Source of the DNA: Chitinophagaceae bacterium
GTDB lineage: Bacteria; Bacteroidota; Bacteroidia; Chitinophagales; Chitinophagaceae
NCBI GenBank assembly: GCA_017307755.1
Contig: JAFKGQ010000020.1
Span: 104,365 to 168,364 of the forward strand
Length of the DNA stretch: 64,000 nucleotides
Direction: 5' to 3'
Numbering within the stretch: position 1 is the first letter of the stretch; every line of letters begins with the position of its first letter. Below, one piece after another: positions 51,540-59,534 of the stretch. The notes under the pieces were generated by a model. The model did not search any database. It had not been told where the DNA came from and saw only the letters and a list, made by a program, of their open reading frames with translations. Both the position numbers and the translations under genes were made by a program.

Positions 51540-52226
51540 CTAACCCAATAGACGGGATAGAACGCTTTCTATCAATTCGACCCCGCTTTTAAAATGCGCA
51601 GTATCCTGTAGTATTGTTTGCTGGTCTTGTACATATTCTCCCATAAACACAGTACTGTCGTCATTTTGTAGCATGGATGCTACCGTTCCAGGCGTTGCTT
51701 CTAGGTGGAATTGGAGCCCTATCATCTTGTCGCCAAAGGTAAATAGCTGGTGATTACATCCTTGAGAAAATGCATGATTCTCTCCGCCGTACGGGATATC
51801 GAATTTATCTCCATGCCAATGGAACACGGTCATTTCCTTTGGCAGGTCTGTGCCGAGCCATGCCGACAAAGAAGGTAAAATGTTTATCGGGAACCAGCCG
51901 ATCTCTTTATGCTTGTTTGTATAAACGGTCGCGCCCAGGACACATGCCAATAGCTGAGCGCCCAGACAAATGCCGATGATCGTTTTTTCCGCATGGATCG
52001 CATCGAAAATAAAGTTCTTTTCATCCGGCAGCCATTGGTACAGGTGATCATCATAGACGCCCATTGGCCCGCCCATGATGATCAGTGCGTCATAATCCCC
52101 GGCGGCCGGAAATGCCGGCGCCTCCCAGATCTTTGTACATGTCATCGAATGACCATGCTGTTTTAACCAGGTTTCCATAGAACCAAGGCCTTCGAATGGC
52201 ACATGCTGAATATAATGGACTCTCAT
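51540..52226 (-). CDS. class I glutamine amidotransferase-like protein
   Basis: 228 residues. The fold is that of GATase1: DALIIMGGPMGVYDD, the nucleophile elbow KTIIGICLGAQLLACVLGA (Cys in GICLGAQ), MTVFHWHGDKFDIP and LQFHLEATP with the catalytic His/Glu. It resembles the GMP-synthase-like stand-alone amidotransferases that hydrolyse gamma-glutamyl or related amides. No synthetase partner is encoded beside it, so it probably works alone. It is convergent with rhuM and 93 bases from the aldolase gene on the same strand. Confidence 0.92.
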   Translation of the reverse strand: MRVHYIQHVPFEGLGSMETWLKQHGHSMTCTKIWEAPAFPAAGDYDALIIMGGPMGVYDDHLYQWLPDEKNFIFDAIHAEKTIIGICLGAQLLACVLGATVYTNKHKEIGWFPINILPSLSAWLGTDLPKEMTVFHWHGDKFDIPYGGENHAFSQGCNHQLFTFGDKMIGLQFHLEATPGTVASMLQNDDSTVFMGEYVQDQQTILQDTAHFKSGVELIESVLSRLLG

Positions 52227-52319
52227 AGATCATTTGTTTTCATTCCCAAGACGCGTAGGGAATCAAATTTATTCATTTTTTTCAGCAGGTTTTCAAATTC
52301 GTCAGGATGAGCGCCAAAC

Positions 52320-53201
52320 TTACTGGAGGCACTCCTGAAGGAGTGCTTGCAATTGACCCGTTTCCTCTGCGGTCAACGGTTTCAGTGGTAAGCGTGGATA
52401 GCCTGCCTCCACGCCTGCCAGCTTTAGTCCTGCCTGGATGGCTCTGGGCAGCCCCTTGTTTACGATAAACTGGAGTAGCCGCAGTTGCTTGTAGAAGACC
52501 TCCCTGGCCAGCTCGTAGTTGTTTTCACTGATCGCGCTGTATAGTTCAAGATTCAACTCCGGGATCAGGTTAGTGGCTGCCGTACACCACCCGTTTGCAC
52601 CGGCGGAAAAGGCGGCCAATGCCAGAGGGTTGGATCCGTTGTAGAAGGCCACCTCTTCACCCAGCTCTCTTCTCAGATAGTGCATCCGCTGTACGTCACC
52701 GGTGCTTTCCTTGATCATGGTCACATTGGGGATCTGCAGCAGCCGTTTGAGCAGGGCGGGTGACATGTCCACCCCGCCGGTTGCCGGGTTATTATAAGCC
52801 ATGATGGGGATGGAGACAGCGTTTGCAACAGCCTCGTAGTGCCGGAAGATCTCTTCATCGGTGAGCTTCCAATACGATATCGGAATAATCATTACCGCGT
52901 CGGCCCCGGCCTTCTCGGCAAATCTGGCATGATAGATCGTCCTTTCCGTGGTCAGGTTCGACACGCCTGCGAGGATTGGCGCCCTGCCGGCCACCTGTTG
53001 GATCGTCGCTTCGGTGACCGCTTCTTTTTCTTCATCCGTCAAATAAGGTAGCACGCCTGTACTGCCCAGGGGGGCGATCCCGTGTGCGCCCGCGGCGACC
53101 AGACGCTCTACCAATGTTTTGAAAAGCGGGATATCTACTTTATCCTGTTCTGTAAATGGAGTGATGGGATAGGCAATGATCCCTTTAAATGGAATATTCA
53201 T
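52320..53201 (-). CDS. dihydrodipicolinate-synthase-family aldolase
   Basis: 293 residues. Landmarks of the DapA/NanA family: GIIAYPITPFTEQDKVDIP, GIAPLGSTGVLPYLTDEEK (the GSTGE-like motif), AYNNPATGG with the Tyr, and the Schiff-base lysine in VTMIKESTGDVQRMHY. GSTG followed by VLPYL rather than GE, and GANGWCTAATNL in place of the strict DapA pattern, suggest a catabolic keto-acid aldolase rather than lysine biosynthesis. It is 17 bases from the cupin gene in the same direction, so the two form an operon divergent from a MocR regulator. Confidence 0.9.
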   Translation of the reverse strand: MNIPFKGIIAYPITPFTEQDKVDIPLFKTLVERLVAAGAHGIAPLGSTGVLPYLTDEEKEAVTEATIQQVAGRAPILAGVSNLTTERTIYHARFAEKAGADAVMIIPISYWKLTDEEIFRHYEAVANAVSIPIMAYNNPATGGVDMSPALLKRLLQIPNVTMIKESTGDVQRMHYLRRELGEEVAFYNGSNPLALAAFSAGANGWCTAATNLIPELNLELYSAISENNYELAREVFYKQLRLLQFIVNKGLPRAIQAGLKLAGVEAGYPRLPLKPLTAEETGQLQALLQECLQ

Positions 53202-53218
53202 TTTGCATCAATTTAGAT

Positions 53219-53689
53219 TTATAGATCCCTTCCTTCTTCTTCACGAAGCGCGACGCCCAGATTCTGCAGCTGCGGTGCATTCTCGCAGGCGATGTACTTC
53301 GCAGGTTTTTCATTGCTTAAATTCTGATGACGGTGCCAGGCCCAGCTGGGGATGTAAACCGCATCACCGGCCGCCCATTCCACCTTCTCGCCTTCGATCT
53401 CCGTATAACCTTTACCCTCGATGACATACAGCACCGTCTCGTAAGTGTGTCGATGCCGGTTAGTAAGCTGACCAGGCAGCAGACCGCCAATGGTCATGCT
53501 GACATTCTTTGTCGGAAGGTCCACGAAATAGACGGGATGCTTTCGTTCGGTGGAGAACTGATCGTGTTCGCCGGCATGTTCCACATTCTTATGGATCAGT
53601 TTGTCAGGCCTGACAAATTTGGGCCGGGCGAACGTTTCATGGAAATCATTGGAAGAAAATTGTTTCTTGTCTTTTTGTGTCGTTACCAT
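53219..53689 (-). CDS. cupin-domain protein
   Basis: 156 residues from the ATG at 53689; an in-frame start 12 codons upstream (53725) is possible. The cupin metal site is seen in TNRHRHTYETVLYVIEGKGYTEIEG (quoted from NRHRHTYETVLYVIEGKG) and again in WAWHRHQN, with GDAVYIPSWAW between. Cupin proteins are dioxygenases, isomerases or small-molecule binders. Next to a DHDPS-family aldolase and a MocR regulator it may take part in breakdown of one carbon or amino compound. Start and stop are consistent with co-transcription with the aldolase. Confidence 0.85.
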   Translation of the reverse strand: MVTTQKDKKQFSSNDFHETFARPKFVRPDKLIHKNVEHAGEHDQFSTERKHPVYFVDLPTKNVSMTIGGLLPGQLTNRHRHTYETVLYVIEGKGYTEIEGEKVEWAAGDAVYIPSWAWHRHQNLSNEKPAKYIACENAPQLQNLGVALREEEGRDL

Positions 53690-53715
53690 TTTTATTTGTT
53701 TTAAATTATCAATCA

Positions 53716-53743
53716 TTGACATCACAAAAATGGCATAACTTTG
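53716..53743 (+). promoter_or_regulatory. candidate promoter of the MocR regulator gene
   Basis: TTGAC at 53716-53720 and an exact TAACTTTG at 53736-53743 resemble TTTG-N19-TAnnTTTG, with a spacer two bases shorter than usual. It would give a 5' leader of about 28 bases before the ATG at 53778. Confidence 0.5.
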
Positions 53744-53777
53744 GACCCGTTAAGTAATCCAGAAAATAGAAAAATAG

Positions 53778-55244
53778 ATGGTCCAGATGCTACGACCCTG
53801 GAAGACGATCCTTTCCATTGAACTAAAAAGCGAAAAGGCCGTTTACAGACAGATTGCGGAAGGCATTGTAGAAGAGATCAAACGAGGGCGGCTGAAGCCC
53901 GGCACGCCGCTGCCCGGCACCAGACAGCTGGCAGAAGACCTGAATGTGAATCGCAAGACCATCGTTCTTGCGTTTGAAGAGCTGCTGGCGGAAGGCTGGC
54001 TGATGAGCGCTTATAAAAAGGGAACCTTTGTTTCCGAAAAACTCCCGCAAAGAACGACCTCGTTCCGGGACCATAAGCACGAACCTCCAGCGCCGAATTT
54101 TGCGTTTAAGACGCCACAGCGATCCGGTGACCCCTTTATCCAAAAGATAAAGAACACCGTTGTTTTTGATGATGGCCTTCCCGATGTCCGTCTGGCCCCC
54201 ATGGATGAGCTGGCAAGAGGATATAAGCGCATCTTTCAGCAAAGCACCCGTTGGCGCATGATGGGCTACGGCGATCCCAGGGGATGTGAACGGATAAGAA
54301 AGGCTATCGCCGGCATGCTCCGGCATGACCGGGGGCTTGCGGCGGATCAGGAGAGACTCTGCATCACAAGAGGGAGTCAAATGGCGTTGTATCTGACGGC
54401 AAATGCAATGGTTGAGAAAGGGGATTACATCGCCGTGGAAGACCCTGGTTATGCCCCTGCCTGGAACACCTTTACGCAATGCGGCGCCAAACTCATTCCC
54501 GTAAAAGTAGATGATGAGGGTATTTGCGTGGATACGTTGGAGAAAATTTGCGTAAAAAAGAAACTAAAGGCCATTTATGTAACACCACACCATCAATTTC
54601 CCACAACTGTCAGTTTAAAGATAGACCGTAGACTTCGGCTCATCGAACTGTCGCACAGGTATGGATTCGCCATCATCGAAGATGATTATGATCACGAGTT
54701 CCATTTTAGCTCAAAAAGCCTTTTGCCGCTCGCCAGCCTGGAAAGCGCCGTTAACGTAATTTATATCAGCTCGCTCAGCAAGATCGTAGCTCCGGCAGTG
54801 CGTATCGGCTACATACTGGCTTCCGAAGCGTTCATCGGTTCTGTTGCTCCCATTAGAAAAATAATAGATGTACAGGGTGACAGCGTAATGGAACATGCTA
54901 TCTCCGAATTAATGGAGGAAGGTTTGATCCGGAAACATGCGCGGAGAGCGTACAAAATTTACGAGGAACGAAGGGAGAACATGGAGCGGATGCTCCGGGA
55001 GTTCCTGGACGGACATGTCGATTTCAACAAGCCTGAAGGAGGGCTTGCTTACTGGGTACGGTTAAAGAAACAGAGAAACACCCATACGCTGGCCGAAAGG
55101 CTGTTGCGACAGGGTGTGTCCGTGATCCCTACCGAGGCTTTTTCTTTTAGCGGACAGCCGCTGAATGCCCTGCGGCTGGGCTATGCTTCGTTGACACCGG
55201 AAGAATTGGAAAGAGGATTGACGGCAATGCGCAAGGTGTTGTAA
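53778..55244 (+). CDS. MocR/PdxR-like GntR-aminotransferase fusion regulator
   Basis: 488 residues. The GntR winged helix occupies about 10-80 (VYRQIAEGIVEEIKRGRLKPGTPLPGTRQLAEDLNVNRKTIVLAFEEL, quoted from GTPLPGTRQLAEDLNVNR) and a fold-type I aminotransferase domain the rest: YGDPRGCERIRKAIAGML, ITRGSQMALYLTANAMV, VTPHHQFPTTVSL, IIEDDYDHEFHF and the PLP-lysine region YISSLSKIVAPAVRIGYIL. Such proteins regulate vitamin B6, GABA or taurine genes and bind PLP as an effector. It is divergent from the cupin-aldolase operon and probably regulates it. All key PLP residues are present. Confidence 0.93.
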   Translation: MVQMLRPWKTILSIELKSEKAVYRQIAEGIVEEIKRGRLKPGTPLPGTRQLAEDLNVNRKTIVLAFEELLAEGWLMSAYKKGTFVSEKLPQRTTSFRDHKHEPPAPNFAFKTPQRSGDPFIQKIKNTVVFDDGLPDVRLAPMDELARGYKRIFQQSTRWRMMGYGDPRGCERIRKAIAGMLRHDRGLAADQERLCITRGSQMALYLTANAMVEKGDYIAVEDPGYAPAWNTFTQCGAKLIPVKVDDEGICVDTLEKICVKKKLKAIYVTPHHQFPTTVSLKIDRRLRLIELSHRYGFAIIEDDYDHEFHFSSKSLLPLASLESAVNVIYISSLSKIVAPAVRIGYILASEAFIGSVAPIRKIIDVQGDSVMEHAISELMEEGLIRKHARRAYKIYEERRENMERMLREFLDGHVDFNKPEGGLAYWVRLKKQRNTHTLAERLLRQGVSVIPTEAFSFSGQPLNALRLGYASLTPEELERGLTAMRKVL

Positions 55245-55246
55245 GC

Positions 55247-55729
55247 TTAAAATTCACCTTCTTTTACATATGGGTAAGACCAGAGTGTTGCTGTAAGGGT
55301 GATTGCTTTAAACCAGGCAGCATACATATGTTCGACGTCCCCGGCACTGGCCCCCTTCTTTGCGCTGTGATGGCGCAGCCCTATCTCATATTGATAGTTT
55401 AACCAGGTTTGATCATAATCCCTGTTGCAGGTATCCAGTATCCATTGCCCAAAACGCTGGCGTACCTTGGCAAGATATTCGGCATTGGGTTGTGCGCCTT
55501 TTGCAAAATAAGCGACAAGATGCGGATGGCTTCCGACAAAGCCGTACCAGAGATCTAAAATGTCATCTATCTGATCACTCAAAATGTCACCGGCCATCCA
55601 CCCGATGGTCCAGATTTTACACATTTTTCCGGAGCTGGATGATAACTCAGGTAAAAAGTAGATACCCGGGACCCCCGCCGTATTTTGCCTTTTGGCGATC
55701 GGACGATAAATTTGTCTTACCACCCTCAA
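55247..55729 (-). CDS. protoglobin-like protein, probably damaged
   Basis: 160 residues as the longest frame; the start is uncertain (internal ATGs at 55624 and 55597). Two strong protoglobin stretches remain: DILSDQIDDILDLWYGFVGSHPHLVAYF (quoted from DDILDLWYGFVGSHPHLV) and RFGQWILDTCNRDYDQTWLNYQYEIGLRHH (quoted from RQRFGQWILDTCNRDYDQ), including the proximal-His region GLRHH. From memory of family members, the usual 'NxTDGVxSVPHIPLRYLIAF' G-helix segment of about 40 residues is missing: the sequence runs from HHSAKKG straight to DVEHMYAAWFKAITL. The N-terminus before about 45 also does not resemble the family. It is therefore likely a decayed or shortened haem protein. Confidence 0.7.
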   Translation of the reverse strand: MRVVRQIYRPIAKRQNTAGVPGIYFLPELSSSSGKMCKIWTIGWMAGDILSDQIDDILDLWYGFVGSHPHLVAYFAKGAQPNAEYLAKVRQRFGQWILDTCNRDYDQTWLNYQYEIGLRHHSAKKGASAGDVEHMYAAWFKAITLTATLWSYPYVKEGEF

Positions 55730-55759
55730 CGTTCATTTCTAATCATTCAACTGTATTTA

Positions 55760-57271
55760 ATGAGACGAACTAATGTATTGCTGCTTTTTATCCTGGCGTC
55801 CTTTGCTGCCTACTCCCAGACCCGGCAGGTAGGCATTTTTGAAGGACATGGGGATGTGGGTAAAGACGTAATGCCCGGATCAACCGTCTTTATTCCTGCC
55901 GCCGGTCAGTATGTGATCTCCGGCGCCGGCTACAACATCTGGGGAGATCATGACGAATTCCAATTCGCCTGGAAGAAGATAAAAGGGGATTTTATCCTGT
56001 ATGCCCGTGCGGAATTCCTGGGTTCCTGGGTGGATTATCATCGTAAGGTAGGCTGGATGATCCGTAAGAGCCTGGATGGCAACTCCGCTCATGTCAATGC
56101 CGTGGAGCATGGGGACGGTCTTACCTCCCTCCAGTTCCGCAGAACAGCCGGAGCTCAGACGGAAGAGCACCGGCTAAAAATGACCAAGGCCAATATCCTT
56201 CAATTGGAAAGAAAAGGTGATCGGTATATTATGCGGGCTGCCATCTATGGACAGCCCTTTGAGACAGATACTATTTCCGGCATCGACCTGGGTGATGAAG
56301 TATATGTAGGCCTTTTTGTGGGGTCCCACAATGCTGACAGGTTGGAAACCGGCGTGTTCAGCAATGTCAGTATCTCAGTGCCTTTGAAGGGAGAGTCCGA
56401 CGGCGATACCCAAATGTCGCTCGGTAGTAACCTCGAGTTGCTGGAGCTGGCTTCCGGCCGGCGGGACATCATCTACTCCGTCCCTTATTCCATCCAGGCG
56501 CCGAACTGGACCCCGGATGGCAAAAGCCTTGTATTCAATGATGCCAAAGGTCTGATCTATCGGATGGACCTGTCCACCAGGATACCCACCCAGATAAACA
56601 CCGCCACCATTACCCGGAACAACAATGACCACGTTATCTCTTTCGACGGAAAAATGCTCGGTCTGAGCAATTACGTAAAAGAGCTGGGGGGCTCTATTAT
56701 CTACACCGTACCGATAGAAGGAGGGACCCCGAAACAGATAACACCTAAAGGACCATCCTACCTGCACGGCTGGTCGCCCGATGGCAAGGACCTTGTGTTT
56801 TGTGGCCAGCGCAATGGCGAGTTTGATGTTTACAAAGTGCCTGTTGCCGGAGGTAAGGAAATCCGGCTTACCACAACACCCGGACTAGACGACGGGCCCG
56901 AATACACACCCGATGGAAAATACATTTATTTCAACTCCGTACGTTCCGGTCTGATGCAGATCTGGCGTATGCGGCCCGATGGCAGCCAGCAGGAACAGAT
57001 CACCAACGATGATCTCAACAACTGGTTTGCACATATTTCACCGGATGGCAAATGGTTCGTATATCTCACTTTTTTAAAAGAAGAGACACCCGCGGGGATC
57101 CATCCGCCGTACAAACATGTTTATATCCGCTTGTTGCCGATCGACGGGAAAGGAGAACCAAAGATACTTGCCTATATATATGGAGGACAGGGGTCTATCA
57201 ACACCCCTTCCTGGTCGCCGGATGGTAAAAAGATAGCATTTGTCAGCAACAGCGATATGGGAGGAAAGTAG
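55760..57271 (+). CDS. secreted protein with DUF1349-like and TolB-type beta-propeller domains
   Basis: 503 residues from the ATG at 55760 with a signal peptide (VLLLFILASFAAYSQ). The first half (about 25-215) resembles the concanavalin-like DUF1349 fold: QFAWKKIKGDFILYARAEFLGSWVDYHRKVGWMIRKSLDGNSAHVNAVEHGDG (quoted from KGDFILYARAEFLGSWVDYH). The second half has at least five WD40-like PD40 repeats: APNWTPDGKSLVFND, HGWSPDGKDLVFCG, PEYTPDGKYIYFNS, HISPDGKWFVYL and PSWSPDGKKIAFVS. TolB-type propellers bind proteins or act as part of hydrolases. It follows the protoglobin gene divergently and may be unrelated to it. Confidence 0.9.
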   Translation: MRRTNVLLLFILASFAAYSQTRQVGIFEGHGDVGKDVMPGSTVFIPAAGQYVISGAGYNIWGDHDEFQFAWKKIKGDFILYARAEFLGSWVDYHRKVGWMIRKSLDGNSAHVNAVEHGDGLTSLQFRRTAGAQTEEHRLKMTKANILQLERKGDRYIMRAAIYGQPFETDTISGIDLGDEVYVGLFVGSHNADRLETGVFSNVSISVPLKGESDGDTQMSLGSNLELLELASGRRDIIYSVPYSIQAPNWTPDGKSLVFNDAKGLIYRMDLSTRIPTQINTATITRNNNDHVISFDGKMLGLSNYVKELGGSIIYTVPIEGGTPKQITPKGPSYLHGWSPDGKDLVFCGQRNGEFDVYKVPVAGGKEIRLTTTPGLDDGPEYTPDGKYIYFNSVRSGLMQIWRMRPDGSQQEQITNDDLNNWFAHISPDGKWFVYLTFLKEETPAGIHPPYKHVYIRLLPIDGKGEPKILAYIYGGQGSINTPSWSPDGKKIAFVSNSDMGGK

Positions 57272-57310
57272 TACACCTGGCAGCTATTCCTACTTTTTGG
57301 TAAGTCCTTT

Positions 57311-57338
57311 TTTGTTCTCCTATAATCAGCTAAGTTCG
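57311..57338 (+). promoter_or_regulatory. possible promoter of the truncated haemoglobin gene
   Basis: TTTG (57311-57314) and TAAGTTCG (57331-57338) resemble the Bacteroidota consensus, but the spacer is 16 bases instead of 19-21. Confidence 0.35.
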
Positions 57339-57355
57339 TACCCAAATACTTATCT

Positions 57356-57841
57356 ATGGACTCCACACAAAACAACAAAATACCTTCTCTGTACGAATGG
57401 ATGGGGGGAATGGAAAAATTTCAACAGATGACACAGGTATTCTATAAAAAAGTACTGGCAGACCCCATGCTGGAGCCCGTATTCCGGCATATGTCTCCCG
57501 AACATCAGCGACATGTGGCCAACTTTATAGCGGAGGTCTTCGGTGGTCCAAAAATTTACACAGAAGAGGGCGGTAGTCATGCCGGCATGGTGAGAAGACA
57601 TTTCGACCGTCATCTTACGGAAGAGCAGCGCCGTCAATGGGTGAAGCTTCTGATAGACGCCGCCGATGAGATCCGGTTGCCCGACGATCCTGAATTCCGC
57701 TCGGCCTTTGTCGCCTACATTGAATGGGGCACCCGTATTGCGGTGATCACATCCAACGCGGAAAAGCCCGGCATCGAGCCAGGTACGCCGATGCCCGAAT
57801 GGGGATGGGGTGTTCCGGGCAAACCATATATCGGGGAATAA
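57356..57841 (+). CDS. group II truncated haemoglobin
   Basis: 161 residues. The truncated 2/2 globin fold is shown by SLYEWMGGMEKFQQMTQVFYKKVLADPMLEPVFRHMSPEHQRHVANFIAEVFGGP (quoted from LADPMLEPVFRHMSPEHQ), the proximal region HVANFIAEVFGGP, and GMVRRHFDRHLTEEQRRQWVKLLIDAADEIRLPDDPEFRSAFVAYIEWGTRIA (quoted from FRSAFVAYIEWGTRIA). The Trp at the GTRIA segment and WGWGVPGKPY tail are typical of group II (trHbO-like) proteins that bind O2 or detoxify NO. It lies close to the protoglobin remnant, so the region carried two haem proteins. Confidence 0.92.
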   Translation: MDSTQNNKIPSLYEWMGGMEKFQQMTQVFYKKVLADPMLEPVFRHMSPEHQRHVANFIAEVFGGPKIYTEEGGSHAGMVRRHFDRHLTEEQRRQWVKLLIDAADEIRLPDDPEFRSAFVAYIEWGTRIAVITSNAEKPGIEPGTPMPEWGWGVPGKPYIGE

Positions 57842-58090
57842 TTAATTTTTGGCGGCGGCATTTCTTTTGTGCCGGGCTGCACGCTTATTGTTCAAATCGA
57901 CACACCTATTGCTATTTTCTACACGCGTACAAACTTTTAATGTCGGGTTAAAAGAAATTCCCTTTATTTTGCCGTACAAATTTTTGCTTACCCGCGAAAT
58001 TACCGTAACCCACTCTGATTAGTTAGCAACGATTACTGAAATGTATGCGTATGGCTACTCCCCATGCGTAGACTCCTAAACTGACCTGTA
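57842..58090. other. 249-base intergenic region
   Basis: No gene is evident. There is a short imperfect palindrome around 58044-58069 (TATGCGTATGG...CCATGCGTA) and AT-rich stretches that may carry the promoter of the next gene. No recognised RNA motif is seen. Confidence 0.5.
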
Positions 58091-59524
58091 ATGAAAGTTC
58101 TTCAGGGCGCAATCCTATTGCTGCTCTATTCCATATCTTATACCTGTTTTGCTCAGGACCAGCCTGACAAGGCTACGGCTATTATAAATTTTCCATCCAA
58201 ATTCTTCAGCAGGGTACAAAGCAAGACAGCTATGCTGGACGCACAGCTCACCCGTCAGACGGAAAAGTATTTACAAAAGATGGCGAGGCGAGAAGAATGT
58301 TTACGCAGGAAATTATTCAAGGTTGATTCTAATGCGACAAAGAACCTGTTTGCCGGGTCGGCTGAGCGGTACGCTGCATTATCTCAAAAGCTGACCAGTG
58401 ATACAGGCAGCAGCGGTAGTCTGGGGCTGAACGGAGAATACCAGGCCTATACAGATTCCTTGCAAGGCATGCTCAAATTCATGGGAGACAACCCGAAAGC
58501 GCTGGCTTCACTTAGGCAATTGCAATCCCTGCAGGCGAAAATGCAGGACGCGGATCAGGTCAAGGAATATATCCGCGAGCGAAAGCAACAGATATCTCAA
58601 TTTGTTCAGCAGCATACAAATTTGAGTGGATTATTAGGGAAGGATTACCAGGGATTTAACCAGGATGTTTACTATTATTCCCAGCAGGTCCGAGAGTATA
58701 AAGAAATGCTGAACGACCCGGATAAGTTGACAAGGGAGGCACTCACCATTCTCAACAAATTGCCTGCCTTCCAAGCTTTTATGACAAAAAATTCGGCCCT
58801 TGCGGGATTGTTCAGCCTCCCCGCCAATTACAGCAACCCTGCATCGCTGGCCGGCCTGCAGACCCGCGACCAGGTAGCGGCATTGATTAACCAGCAAGTT
58901 GCCGCTGGCGGCGCAGGCGGACAGACTGCCTTACAAGCCAATCTTCAATCTGCTCAGTCACAGCTGGATGGATATAAGGACAAGCTCAGCAAACTCGGCG
59001 CCGGCAGCGGGGACATCGATATGCCGGATTTCAAGCCGAATAATCAAAAAACAAAAAGCTTCTGGCGTCGGCTGGAATATGGTACGAACTTTCAAACCAC
59101 TCGGAACAGCTACTATTTTCCCACTGTGTCGGACTTCGGGCTCTCGGTGGGGTATAAACTCACGGACCGCAGCACCGTTGGATTAGGTGCGAGCTATAAG
59201 CTGGGATGGGGCAATGGTATCCAGCATATTGCCTTTTCCAGCCAGGGTGCCGGGCTACGGTCTTTCGTGGAAATAAAGATCAAGGGTAGCTTATTTGCAT
59301 CGGGCGGTATGGAGCTAAATTATACAACACCCTTTAGCACTTATCAACAATTGCGGAATTGGGACACCTGGACAAAGAGTGGACTGGTTGGGGTGACCAA
59401 GACCGTGTCGATGAAGAGCCGGGTGTTCAAAAAGACCAAGGTGTCGCTATTGTGGGATTTCCTTAGTTATCGGCAGGTACCGAGGACGCAGGCGGTGATT
59501 TTTCGGGTTGGATATGGGTTTTAA
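58091..59524 (+). CDS. secreted coiled-coil plus beta-barrel protein, partner of RHS-like gene
   Basis: 477 residues with a signal peptide (GAILLLLYSISYTCFAQ). Residues about 40-320 are charged and Gln/Leu-rich, predicted helical coiled coil (SRVQSKTAMLDAQLTRQTEKYLQKMARREECLRRK, quoted from TAMLDAQLTRQTEKYLQK; QVKEYIRERKQQISQFVQQH). The last 150 residues alternate polar and aromatic strands and end in a membrane-barrel-like GYGF (VSDFGLSVGYKLTDRSTVGLGASYKLGWG; AVIFRVGYGF). It lies ten bases ahead of the RHS-like gene and is probably translated with it, so it may form an outer-membrane port or anchor for that protein. The family is not otherwise known to me. Confidence 0.8.
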   Translation: MKVLQGAILLLLYSISYTCFAQDQPDKATAIINFPSKFFSRVQSKTAMLDAQLTRQTEKYLQKMARREECLRRKLFKVDSNATKNLFAGSAERYAALSQKLTSDTGSSGSLGLNGEYQAYTDSLQGMLKFMGDNPKALASLRQLQSLQAKMQDADQVKEYIRERKQQISQFVQQHTNLSGLLGKDYQGFNQDVYYYSQQVREYKEMLNDPDKLTREALTILNKLPAFQAFMTKNSALAGLFSLPANYSNPASLAGLQTRDQVAALINQQVAAGGAGGQTALQANLQSAQSQLDGYKDKLSKLGAGSGDIDMPDFKPNNQKTKSFWRRLEYGTNFQTTRNSYYFPTVSDFGLSVGYKLTDRSTVGLGASYKLGWGNGIQHIAFSSQGAGLRSFVEIKIKGSLFASGGMELNYTTPFSTYQQLRNWDTWTKSGLVGVTKTVSMKSRVFKKTKVSLLWDFLSYRQVPRTQAVIFRVGYGF

Positions 59525-59534
59525 AAAAATTTAT

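Noticed and set aside
58041..58071. Ten-codon leader peptide ahead of the coiled-coil protein
   Set aside because: An ATG-to-stop frame of this size arises by chance; there is no attenuator-like hairpin set or run of one amino acid.
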